This document shows positions 1 to 5,398 of a stretch of 5,428 nt of DNA, piece by piece. Position 1 is the stretch's first letter. Every line of letters starts with the position of its first letter. The DNA is taken from NCBI GenBank assembly GCA_025455205.1, contig JALOMZ010000224.1, forward strand, positions 1 to 5,428. Direction: 5' to 3'. Both the position numbers and the translations under genes were made by a program. Origin of the DNA: Chitinophagaceae bacterium. Lineage in GTDB: Bacteria > Bacteroidota > Bacteroidia > Chitinophagales > Chitinophagaceae. The notes beneath the pieces are model-generated. The model was not told where the DNA came from and did no database searches. It worked only from the letters and a program-made list of their open reading frames with translations.

Positions 1-20
1 CGTTGGTGTTTTCACCAACG
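1..20. repeat. Perfect 8-bp hairpin, copy A of the GTTGGTG family
   Basis: The arms cgttggtg (1-8) and caccaacg (13-20) are perfect inverted repeats around the tetraloop TTTT. A second hairpin with the same 7-bp core lies at 62-83, and a variant with one swapped base pair lies at 5122-5139. There is no T-run on the 3' side on either strand, so it does not look like a classic intrinsic terminator, although it lies downstream of the minus-strand oxidoreductase. It could be a dispersed palindromic repeat or an RNA hairpin. The structure is read directly; its role is unknown. Confidence 0.7.
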
Positions 21-61
21 ACTCCTGACTTTCAAGTGATGAATTTTTTCAGAACCGGGTG

Positions 62-83
62 CTGTTGGTGATAACACCAACAG
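62..83. repeat. Perfect 9-bp hairpin, copy B of the GTTGGTG family
   Basis: The arms ctgttggtg (62-70) and caccaacag (75-83) pair perfectly around the loop ATAA. The inner 7 bp are identical to those of the hairpin at 1-20, while the loop and outermost pairs differ. The 41 bases between the two hairpins are AT-rich and hold no reading frame of note. The hairpin lies about 70 bp beyond the stop of the oxidoreductase C-terminal frame and lacks a T-run in that direction, so a terminator role is not supported by the usual signs. Confidence 0.7.
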
Positions 84-100
84 TGGCGGCGAGAGCCCCC

Positions 101-160
101 TATTGCCTATTGCCCTTTTCCATTTTCACATTATGCCATTTTCAAATTTTCACATTTGCA
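101..160. repeat. Low-complexity tandem micro-repeats overlapping a gene end
   Basis: TATTGCC occurs twice in tandem (101-114). It is followed by a TTTTCA-based repeat: CCATTTTCA at 120-128 and 136-144, and TTTTCACATT at 123-132 and 147-156. The right end overlaps the last codons of the minus-strand oxidoreductase, whose stop is 150-152. I associate repeats of this style with the spaces between genes in Chitinophagaceae genomes; that is recollection, not a search. Together with the two hairpins to the left, they make the first 149 bases a repeat-filled, gene-free stretch. Confidence 0.65.
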
Positions 161-1052
161 TCGCTTCCCATAACACTTCCACCGGGTGCAGGGCCTTGCG
201 GCCGGTGCCGTCTTTCACCTGGTGGCGACAGGATGTGCCGGGTGCAGCAATGATCACGTCGCTGTCTGCTTCGCGAACAGCGGGAAAGAGTACCAGTTCG
301 CCGATCCTCATGCTCAGCTCGTAATGTTCCTTCTCATAACCAAAGCTGCCCGCCATACCGCAGCATCCGCTGGGAATGGTTTGCACCGTATAATTGGCCG
401 GTAGGGAAAGTATCTTCACCGTGGGCGCTACAGAAGCCACAGCTTTCTGCTGGCAGTGACCATGCAACTTGATCTTTCTGGGCGCTGCCGTGAACTGCTC
501 AGGACGGATATTACCCTTATCTGCTTCCCGGGCCAGGAATTCATCGATCATCAGGGCGTTGGATGCCAGGGCGCGCGCAGCTTCCAGGTTTTCATCAGTA
601 GCCAGATCGGGGTATTCATCGCGGAAAGCCAGTATGGCCGAGGGTTCAATGCCAATGAGCGGCGTTGCTTCGCTGATCAGTGGCGATAGCATTTCGATGT
701 TGCGGTTGGCTATCTCCTTTGCCTTGCGCAGCAGTCCCTTGCTGAGCCAGGTTCTGCCGCTTTCCAGGTGATCCGGTATGATCACGGTGTAACCCAGCCG
801 CTCCAGCAATTCCACTGCCTTGATGCCAATATGGGTATCGTTGTAGTTGGTGAATTCGTCGGCAAAGAGGAAAACAGTTTGAGGTTTGAGGTTTGATGTT
901 TGATGTTCTTGCGTCTTCCCCGCTTCCGGTCTTTCGGTCTTTCGGTCTTCCGGTCTTTCGGACTTCCGGACTTCCCTCCTCTTATACCATCCCCGCAATG
1001 TCTGCTTCTGCAATGTGGGCATACTGCGGAGCGCTTTTGGTGAAGTTGGCAA
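150..1052 (-). CDS. C-terminal part of split FAD/Fe-S oxidoreductase (CCG cysteine-rich domain)
   Basis: This 300-residue frame continues the FAD/Fe-S oxidoreductase encoded just upstream, but in another frame. It overlaps the end of the upstream frame by 71 bp. Recognisable family sequence begins at about residue 9 (RSMPTLQKQTLRGWYKRR), so the first eight residues are probably out-of-frame translation. Residues 27-58 are a hydrophilic linker made by tandem DNA repeats (RKSERPEDRKTERPE and following). From residue 60 (VFLFADEFTNYND) comes the CCG-type domain of GlpC/GlcF/heterodisulfide reductase subunits: a degenerate first half (ESGRTWLSKGLLRKAKE, 97-113) without the usual cysteines, then HGHCQQK (C200), GCCGMAGSFGYE (C230, C231) and GTSCRHQ (C275), which probably hold an Fe-S cluster. 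In intact relatives this domain passes electrons from the flavin to an acceptor. It could be made as a separate subunit from ATG at 1052 or 1022, but no ribosome binding site supports that. Most likely it is the tail of a frameshifted gene. The stop lies inside a low-complexity repeat. Confidence 0.8.
   Translation of the reverse strand: MPTSPKALRSMPTLQKQTLRGWYKRREVRKSERPEDRKTERPEAGKTQEHQTSNLKPQTVFLFADEFTNYNDTHIGIKAVELLERLGYTVIIPDHLESGRTWLSKGLLRKAKEIANRNIEMLSPLISEATPLIGIEPSAILAFRDEYPDLATDENLEAARALASNALMIDEFLAREADKGNIRPEQFTAAPRKIKLHGHCQQKAVASVAPTVKILSLPANYTVQTIPSGCCGMAGSFGYEKEHYELSMRIGELVLFPAVREADSDVIIAAPGTSCRHQVKDGTGRKALHPVEVLWEAMQM
881..908. repeat. Four tandem 7-bp units inside a coding linker
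   Basis: On the plus strand the units are gaggttt, gaggttt, gatgttt and gatgttc, end to end. On the coding (minus) strand they give the low-complexity linker residues around EHQTSNLKPQT. They sit directly before the conserved VFLFADEFTNYND segment of the oxidoreductase C-terminal domain. A different 8-bp repeat begins 14 bases further on. Confidence 0.85.
923..978. repeat. Seven tandem 8-bp units inside a coding linker
   Basis: The plus-strand units are cttccggt, ctttcggt (twice), cttccggt, ctttcgga, cttccgga and a degraded cttccctc. Because the unit is 8 bp, three units make 24 bp and encode a rough 8-residue period rich in Lys, Arg, Glu and Pro (RKSERPED, RKTERPEA). The tract lies between RGWYKRR and the CCG domain of the split oxidoreductase and keeps the frame between them. 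It reads like intergenic repeat DNA placed inside a gene, not like conserved protein sequence. Confidence 0.85.
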
Positions 1053-3042
1053 TCAGCCGGCTGCGCAGGGGTACGCCATTGGCATCGTAGTAATGCTGCA
1101 GGAATTCAGCCTTCAGCTTGGCCACATCCACGTTGCTGGGGCATTCGCCCTTGCAGCCCTTGCAGCTCAGGCAGAGGTCCATCACCTCCTTGATCTCTGC
1201 ATGGTCAAAGCGATTCACCTTGTGGCTGTGGGTCAGAAATTCGCGGAGGATATTGGCCCGGGCGCGGGTGGTATCCTTTTCATTGCGCGTAGCCATGTAA
1301 GAGGGGCACATGGTGCCACCGCTCAGGTGCGTTTTGCGGCAGTCGCCGCTGCCGTTGCACTGCTCGGCATGCTGCAGGATATCCTGGTTGTGGTACCGGA
1401 AGATGGTGTTGAAGGTGGGCGTTTGCTGCCCGGGTTCGTAGCGCAGCATGCTGTTCATGCTGGGCGTATCCACGATCTTATTGGGGTTGAAGATGTTTTT
1501 CGGATCCCAGGTGTATTTTATCTGGCGCAGCAGCTCGTAATTCTTCGGCCCTATCATCTGCGGAATGAATTCGCCGCGCAGCCTGCCATCACCGTGTTCG
1601 CCGCTGAGCGACCCATTGTATTTCTTCACCAGGGTGGCAATCTCCTCGGCGATCACACGAAACATGCGGTTGCCTTCTTCCGTTTTCAGGTTGAGGATGG
1701 GCCGCAGGTGCAGTTCCCCGCTGCCTGCATGGGCATAGTGTACACTATAGAGACCGTGCTTCTGCAATATTTCGTTGAAGTCGCGGATATAGGCCGGCAG
1801 GTCGTTTACATCCACGGCCGTGTCCTCAATCACGGGCACGGCTTTATCATCGCCGGGCAGGTTGCCCAATAGACCAAGGCCTGCCTTGCGCAGGGTCCAT
1901 ATTTTCTTGCAGTCGTCGCCATACAATACGGGGAAATGATAACCCAGTCCGGCCGCCCGCATTTCTGCTTCCACCTGCCGGCAGATATCGGCAATCTCTT
2001 CGCGGGTTTCGCGGGCATATTCTATCACCAGTATGGCACCGGGATCGCCCTGCACAAAGAAGCGGTTCTTGCGTTGCTCAATATTGTCCTTGGTGCATTC
2101 CAGGATGTAATGGTCTATGAGTTCGCTGGCGCTGGGTTTGTACTTCAGGGCAATGAGGTTGGCGCGCAGGCTTTCGTCGATCGTGTTGAAATGCACGCAG
2201 AGCAGGCCGCTTTCTCTGGGCGGCAGTTCATTTACATGCAGTTTGATCTCGGTGATGAAGCAGAGGGTGCCTTCGCTGCCGGCAATCAGGGAGCAGAAGT
2301 TGAAATCGGGTCCGCCGGCGTTAAATGGCGCCGTTTCCACCAGCAGGTCTATGGCATAGCCTGTATTGCGGCGCTCGACTGATGGCTTGGGAAACTGCCG
2401 GCGAATCTCTTCCTGGTTGCTTTCCACGCTCAGGATGCTGCGGATCTGGCGGTACACCTTGCCTTCCAGGGTGTCCAGCTCACATTTGGCATGGAATTCA
2501 TCGGGGCTGAGGGCCTTGAACACCACTTTGCTGCCGTCGCTCAGCAGGGCCTGCACTTCCAGCAGGTGATCGCGGGTGCTTCCGTACACCACGCTGTTGC
2601 TGCCGCAGCTGTTGTTGCCCACCATGCCGCCGATCATGGCGCGGTTGGCGGTGCTGGTTTCGGGGCCGAAGAAAAGTCCGTGGGGTTTGAGAAACAGGTT
2701 CAATTCATCCCGTATCACGCCCGGCTCCACCCGTACCCATCCTTCTTCTTTGTTGAGTTCCAGGATGCGGGTGAAATGCCGGCCCACATCCACCACAATG
2801 CCATTGCCCACCACCTGTCCGGCCAGCGAAGTGCCGGCGGTACGCGGAATGAGGGAGGTATGGTGCTCCTGCGCAAAACGGATGAGCGCCTGTATATCGT
2901 TCCTGGTTTTGGGAATGGCTACCGCCAGCGGCATTTCGCGGTAGGCCGACGCATCCGTGGCATAGAGGATGCGCATGGTATCATCAAAAAACAGATCGCC
3001 TTCCAACTGAGCGGCTAACTGCTGCAGGTGCTCTTTCATCAT
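982..3042 (-). CDS. N-terminal part of FAD-linked 2-hydroxyacid dehydrogenase with Fe-S clusters (YdiJ/GlcD-like)
   Basis: This encodes 686 residues of an FAD-linked oxidase that probably oxidises a D-2-hydroxyacid (D-lactate, D-2-hydroxyglutarate or similar) and sends electrons through Fe-S clusters to the respiratory chain. Numbering is from the start at 3042. The FAD-binding PCMH fold shows PRTAGTSLAGQ (66-76) and PETSTANRAMIGGMVGNNSC (127-146). The FAD-oxidase C-terminal domain shows HAGSGELHLRP (438-448), SGEHGDGRLRGEF (480-492) and YTWDPKNIFNPNKIV (510-524), where the family binds substrate and metal. Two Fe-S cysteine sets follow: C562, C568, C579-P, and C624-x2-C627-x2-C630-x3-C634-P. 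The frame then stops after SAPQYAHI plus nine unrelated residues, where family members continue through a linker into the CCG domain found in the next frame. The start at 3042 (or the adjacent ATG at 3039) is chosen because it lies about 32 bp past a perfect -7 motif. An upstream ATG at 3114 precedes that promoter and adds unconserved residues. Substrate cannot be decided from sequence alone. Confidence 0.88.
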   Translation of the reverse strand: MMKEHLQQLAAQLEGDLFFDDTMRILYATDASAYREMPLAVAIPKTRNDIQALIRFAQEHHTSLIPRTAGTSLAGQVVGNGIVVDVGRHFTRILELNKEEGWVRVEPGVIRDELNLFLKPHGLFFGPETSTANRAMIGGMVGNNSCGSNSVVYGSTRDHLLEVQALLSDGSKVVFKALSPDEFHAKCELDTLEGKVYRQIRSILSVESNQEEIRRQFPKPSVERRNTGYAIDLLVETAPFNAGGPDFNFCSLIAGSEGTLCFITEIKLHVNELPPRESGLLCVHFNTIDESLRANLIALKYKPSASELIDHYILECTKDNIEQRKNRFFVQGDPGAILVIEYARETREEIADICRQVEAEMRAAGLGYHFPVLYGDDCKKIWTLRKAGLGLLGNLPGDDKAVPVIEDTAVDVNDLPAYIRDFNEILQKHGLYSVHYAHAGSGELHLRPILNLKTEEGNRMFRVIAEEIATLVKKYNGSLSGEHGDGRLRGEFIPQMIGPKNYELLRQIKYTWDPKNIFNPNKIVDTPSMNSMLRYEPGQQTPTFNTIFRYHNQDILQHAEQCNGSGDCRKTHLSGGTMCPSYMATRNEKDTTRARANILREFLTHSHKVNRFDHAEIKEVMDLCLSCKGCKGECPSNVDVAKLKAEFLQHYYDANGVPLRSRLIANFTKSAPQYAHIAEADIAGMV
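1008..1028 (-). other. Probable deletion/frameshift junction in the oxidoreductase
   Basis: These 21 bases read in the upstream frame as part of the end of the N-terminal segment (PQYAHI), and in the downstream frame as RSMPTLQ, the start of recognisable C-terminal sequence. As I recall the family, the two peptides are normally some tens of residues apart. The simplest reading is that the DNA for the two peptides was similar by chance and the intervening part was lost by recombination or slippage, which changed the frame. An assembly error is the main alternative. The upstream frame then meets a TAA at 984-982. Confidence 0.5.
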
Positions 3043-3166
3043 TCTGGTTTGGACAGTTGCCGGCAAGCACCAACAAATGTAGGGCCTTCGCCGCAGTGTT
3101 GGCGCAGGGCTCACCCGGTGGCTGCCGCCGGACCGCAGTGTCTGCCAGCATTATTGCCTCACCGCA
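3043..3166. other. Short intergenic region between two minus-strand genes
   Basis: This 124-bp gap separates the barrel-protein stop from the oxidoreductase start. It holds the likely promoter at 3074-3081. I see no hairpin with a T-run, so no intrinsic terminator for the barrel-protein gene can be named. A 9-bp direct repeat, ccgcagtgt (3091-3099 and 3133-3141), is present but may be chance. Confidence 0.5.
3074..3081 (-). promoter_or_regulatory. Bacteroidota -7 promoter element, TACATTTG
   Basis: Read on the minus strand this is TACATTTG, a perfect match to the Bacteroidota -7 consensus TAnnTTTG. It is 31 bp from the ATG at 3042, which gives a leader of roughly 25 bases. No clear TTTG/TTG -33 box lies about 20 bp upstream. 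It supports a separate transcript for the oxidoreductase and the start at 3042 rather than 3114. Confidence 0.5.
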
Positions 3167-3928
3167 TCAGAAGCGGAAACCCAGGTGAATGATATAGCGG
3201 TACCCGGCATTCCAGATATTGAAGTTGCCCTTGGAATCTATAGTAGCGTCTTCCAGCGTGTAATCCATGCCCGGGAACTTCTCCGTGATCAATTCTTTTA
3301 CGGCATTCAGCAGCTTTTCCTTTTGCTCAGGCGTCAGGTTGCTGGCCAGGGCTGTATTCAGCTTGTAATTGGCAACGCCGGGTCCTATCATCACCAGGTC
3401 TATGGTGAACCGCTTGCCCAGGGCAAACTGGTAGCCCACCTCCGCACCAATGGTATGGATTTCAATCTTGGTTCCTGCTGATGCGGTACTGGTACCCGCT
3501 GATTCCTCCAGCTTCCATTCTGAATCGCGGTTAAAGCGATTGTAAGAGTAGAAAGGCCCGATGTACACCCCGCGGGGGGCGCCGTACTTGTTTTCCTTTT
3601 TCAGGTAAAAGCGGTAGTCGAGCGAAAAATTGATACCTGTGTTGTTGCTGGTGCCTTCAAGAGTGGCATCATCGGTACTGAAATCAACGATTTTCGGCAA
3701 TGAAGCCTGACCAAAGTTCATAGACATGGTTTGGTTAGGCTTTATTACCCGCTCATAGCCAAATACGATATAATCGAAGCCAAACAGCAATGGCCCCGAC
3801 AGGTTGTAGCGAATCACATTCTTGAATTGCTTCGGCGCCTTGGTGGAATCAGCGGCCACCTGGGAAAAGGCCGGCATGCCCGCTGCAACAACGATCAGGG
3901 AAGCCAGGATATAGCGAAGGGTTTTCAT
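3167..3928 (-). CDS. Small outer-membrane beta-barrel protein (DUF3575-like)
   Basis: This encodes a 253-residue secreted protein. Residues 1-22 are a signal peptide: MKTLRY, a hydrophobic core ILASLIVVAAG, and an AFS cleavage site before Gln23. The rest alternates aromatic and polar residues as barrel strands do, for example NVIRYNLSGPLLFGFDYIVF (37-56), NFSLDYRFYL (100-109), GVYIGPFYSYNRF (120-132), IEIHTIGAEVGYQFAL (155-170) and YRYIIHLGFRF (243-253). It ends in Phe, the usual recognition mark for the outer-membrane assembly machinery. Between strands, about 197-238 (TPEQKEKLLNAVKELITEKF and following) looks like a helical loop. The style fits DUF3575-type or general Bacteroidota porin-family proteins; a specific substrate or partner cannot be named. 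The ATG at 3928 is chosen over 3940 because it begins the canonical signal peptide. The gene is divergent from the OmpA lipoprotein and points toward the oxidoreductase, which has its own promoter. Confidence 0.82.
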   Translation of the reverse strand: MKTLRYILASLIVVAAGMPAFSQVAADSTKAPKQFKNVIRYNLSGPLLFGFDYIVFGYERVIKPNQTMSMNFGQASLPKIVDFSTDDATLEGTSNNTGINFSLDYRFYLKKENKYGAPRGVYIGPFYSYNRFNRDSEWKLEESAGTSTASAGTKIEIHTIGAEVGYQFALGKRFTIDLVMIGPGVANYKLNTALASNLTPEQKEKLLNAVKELITEKFPGMDYTLEDATIDSKGNFNIWNAGYRYIIHLGFRF

Positions 3929-3992
3929 ACAAATGGGCATTTGGTATAAAGGAAGGGCAGCCAGCCGATAATTTCTATGATAAAAGGCATGG

Positions 3993-4016
3993 TTTTACCT
4001 ACCCGTTACGGTAAAA
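3993..4016. repeat. Inverted repeat in the divergent intergenic region
   Basis: The arms TTTTACC (3993-3999) and GGTAAAA (4010-4016) are perfect 7-bp inverted repeats with a 10-base spacer. It lies between the barrel gene (starts at 3928) and the OmpA gene (starts at 4132). It could be a dimeric regulator site or a leader hairpin of the barrel-protein transcript. A weak -7-like TAGCTTTT on the minus strand (4020-4013) overlaps the right arm. Confidence 0.4.
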
Positions 4017-4081
4017 GCTACGGCAAAGACATTTTCACATAATCATACAAACCCGGCCCCACGGAAAAGGGCGTATTCCCA

Positions 4082-4089
4082 TACTTTTG
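4082..4089 (+). promoter_or_regulatory. Bacteroidota -7 promoter element, TACTTTTG
   Basis: TACTTTTG matches the TAnnTTTG consensus exactly and lies 42 bp before the ATG of the OmpA lipoprotein, giving a leader of about 35 bases. No convincing -33 box is seen upstream. The GGAGGAG directly after it (4089-4095) is too far from the ATG to serve as its ribosome binding site; the AT-rich bases before the ATG are typical of this phylum. Confidence 0.5.
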
Positions 4090-4131
4090 GAGGAGCTATT
4101 CTTTGCTTTCAACATATCAAACAATGTTTAT

Positions 4132-5040
4132 ATGAAAAAGACTCTCCCTCTTTGGATCGCCGCAGGGGCATTATCCCTCTCCGCCTGCGTAAGCAGCAAG
4201 AAGTTCAAGCAGAAAGAAGAAGACTACACCGTACTGAACAACAAATACACGCAGCTGCAGGAAGACCTGAAGAACTGCGAAAAGGACCTGGTGAAGGCCA
4301 GCAACTTCCTGCAGACGGCGGAGAATAATAATGCCAACCTGAAGGAACAGCTGAAGAACATGAAAGATCAGCAGAGCAACCTGCAGCAAACCAATACCAT
4401 GGTGCTGGGCCGGCTGGAAGACATGAGCGTGCTCAGCAGCAAGCAGGCCGAGAGCGTGCAGCAAAGCCTGGCCAAGCTGGCTGAACGCGACGCCTATATC
4501 AAGGATCTGCAGAGCGCCATGGCGCGCAAGGATAGCCTGAACATGGCCCTGGTGATGAACCTGAAGGGCTCCCTGGGCAATGTGGCCGACGACGACATCA
4601 ATATTGAAGTAGAGAAGGGCGTGGTATACATCAACATCAGCGACAAGCTGCTCTTTGCCACTGGCAGTTATGAAGTGAGTCCCAGCGCCATGGCGGTGCT
4701 CGGCAAAGTAGCCACCGTGCTGAAGAACCAGCCCAATATTGAGTTTTTGGTGGAAGGTCATACCGACAATGTGCCCATCCGCGGCGGGGCTCTGCGCGAC
4801 AACTGGGACCTCAGCGTGCTGCGGGCTGCCAGTGTGGTGCGCATCCTGCAAACCAAATATGGCCTCGATCCCAAGCGCATGACCGCCGGCGGACGTGGCG
4901 AGTATACGCCCGTTACCAGCAACAGCACCGCCACCGGCCGGGCCGCCAACCGCCGCACCCGCATTGTAGTGCTGCCTGAGCTGGACCAGTTCTTCCAGCT
5001 GCTCACGCCCAATACCACGGCGGAGAAGCCCGCGAAATAA
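4132..5040 (+). CDS. OmpA-family peptidoglycan-binding lipoprotein with coiled-coil stalk
   Basis: This encodes a 302-residue protein expected to anchor the outer membrane to the cell wall. Residues 1-18 are a lipoprotein signal with lipobox LSAC, so Cys19 would be acylated. Residues about 22-135 are rich in Lys, Glu, Gln, Asn and Leu with heptad-like spacing (LNNKYTQLQEDLKNCEKDL, NANLKEQLKNMKDQQSNLQQ), which points to a periplasmic coiled coil. The OmpA C-terminal domain spans about 155-282: LLFATGSYEVSPSA, then VEGHTDNVP with Asp212, then NWDLSVLRAASVVRIL with Arg231. Asp212 and Arg231 match the two residues that grip diaminopimelate in OmpA. GRGEYTPVTSN and GRAANRRTRIVV complete the fold. 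A short Gln/Pro/Lys tail follows. Similar proteins are sometimes labelled MotB-like, but there is no transmembrane helix of the MotB kind. The ATG at 4132 is preferred because it starts the signal peptide; an in-frame TTG at 4087 lies inside the promoter. A terminator follows at once, so it is probably monocistronic. Confidence 0.92.
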   Translation: MKKTLPLWIAAGALSLSACVSSKKFKQKEEDYTVLNNKYTQLQEDLKNCEKDLVKASNFLQTAENNNANLKEQLKNMKDQQSNLQQTNTMVLGRLEDMSVLSSKQAESVQQSLAKLAERDAYIKDLQSAMARKDSLNMALVMNLKGSLGNVADDDINIEVEKGVVYINISDKLLFATGSYEVSPSAMAVLGKVATVLKNQPNIEFLVEGHTDNVPIRGGALRDNWDLSVLRAASVVRILQTKYGLDPKRMTAGGRGEYTPVTSNSTATGRAANRRTRIVVLPELDQFFQLLTPNTTAEKPAK

Positions 5041-5061
5041 GAAACACGATGTATTTGATAT

Positions 5062-5092
5062 AAAAGCCATCCATAACAGGATGGCTTTTTTT
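5062..5092 (+). terminator. Intrinsic terminator of the OmpA lipoprotein gene
   Basis: AAAAGCCATCC (5062-5072) pairs with GGATGGCTTTT (5079-5089) around a six-base loop. The GC-containing stem is followed by seven T residues (5086-5092). It begins 21 bases after the TAA stop. The A-run on the left side means it could also act for transcripts arriving on the minus strand from the right. Confidence 0.9.
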
Positions 5093-5121
5093 GTGGTGCT
5101 GCGCTTCATTCTCCCGCCTCG

Positions 5122-5139
5122 GTTCGTGTCTCCACGAAC
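5122..5139. repeat. 7-bp hairpin, covarying copy of the GTTGGTG family
   Basis: The arms gttcgtg (5122-5128) and cacgaac (5133-5139) pair perfectly around TCTC. Compared with the cores at 1-20 and 62-83, the fourth base of the left arm is C instead of G, and the matching base in the right arm is G instead of C, so pairing is kept. Confidence 0.65.
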
Positions 5140-5150
5140 TGAAATACCAC

Positions 5151-5218
5151 CCACCATCGAAGACGCCGCTGTTGATGCCAGGTGTTCGCACAGCGGCACC
5201 TGGAAGCTACAATGGTGG
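5151..5218. repeat. Nested inverted repeats forming a possible multi-branch unit
   Basis: The outer arms ccaccat (5151-5157) and atggtgg (5212-5218) enclose two alternatives: gccgctg (5165-5171) with cagcggc (5191-5197), and ccaggtg (5178-5184) with cacctgg (5197-5203). The inner stems share a base and interleave, so they are mutually exclusive or form a pseudoknot-like fold. All stems are perfect 7-bp matches. Confidence 0.5.
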
Positions 5219-5233
5219 CCGGTCTCCGACCGG
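5219..5233. repeat. 6-bp GC-rich hairpin
   Basis: The arms ccggtc (5219-5224) and gaccgg (5228-5233) flank the triloop TCC. The hairpin directly abuts the right outer arm of the unit at 5151-5218, so the two could stack. Confidence 0.55.
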
Positions 5234-5268
5234 AATACTTGACAGTCTCCCCCGGTGGCGAGGATGCC

Positions 5269-5339
5269 GAAGTGGCAACGACAGAGCATTCTTCGTTTAG
5301 CCGTCTGACGGCGGGAACCGGTGCTGACGGCACCACTTC
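5269..5339. repeat. Second nested inverted-repeat unit
   Basis: The outer arms gaagtgg (5269-5275) and ccacttc (5333-5339) enclose GCCGT-CTG-ACGGC (5300-5312) and GGTGC-TGACG-GCACC (5320-5334); the last stem overlaps the outer arm by two bases. CTGACGGC is directly repeated at 5305-5312 and 5324-5331, so the left arm GCCGTC can pair with either copy. Confidence 0.5.
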
Positions 5340-5398
5340 AACAGGGGCTGACCAAAAAGGGGTTGTTTATATTAAGTAGGTGTTGATAAAAACGAATG

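Noticed and set aside
1..83. Terminators for the minus-strand oxidoreductase
   Set aside because: Both hairpins are perfect, but neither is followed by a T-run on either strand.
881..978. CRISPR array or minisatellite of functional type
   Set aside because: The units are 7 and 8 bp and directly adjacent, with no spacers and no cas genes.
982..1052. Programmed frameshift joining the two oxidoreductase frames
   Set aside because: The shift needed is +1, with no classic slippery site seen in the overlap, and a direct join would still lack the usual linker residues. A deletion explains both facts better.
1015..1872. Long plus-strand reading frame of 285 residues
   Set aside because: It lies antisense to the conserved dehydrogenase, has no recognisable domain and an Ala/Gly/Val/His-rich composition typical of the shadow strand of a GC-rich gene.
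3068..3074. CACCAAC beside the oxidoreductase promoter as another hairpin-family member
   Set aside because: There is no matching arm nearby, and a single 7-mer match is expected by chance in a window of this size.
3043..3114. Upstream ATG at 3114 as the oxidoreductase start
   Set aside because: The added residues (Arg, Pro, Cys, Trp-rich) look non-coding, and the ATG lies upstream of the -7 promoter element.
3091..3141. 9-bp direct repeat ccgcagtgt as an attachment or insertion site
   Set aside because: It is short, in GC-rich DNA, and flanks no mobile gene; chance is enough.
4171..5289. Long minus-strand reading frame of 372 residues
   Set aside because: It is antisense to most of the OmpA lipoprotein gene, crosses its terminator, and is rich in His, Leu, Val and Gln repeats that mirror the coiled-coil codons.
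5269..5339. tRNA-like cloverleaf
   Set aside because: No acceptor, D, anticodon and T-arm arrangement or GTTCRA-type T-loop sequence can be placed.
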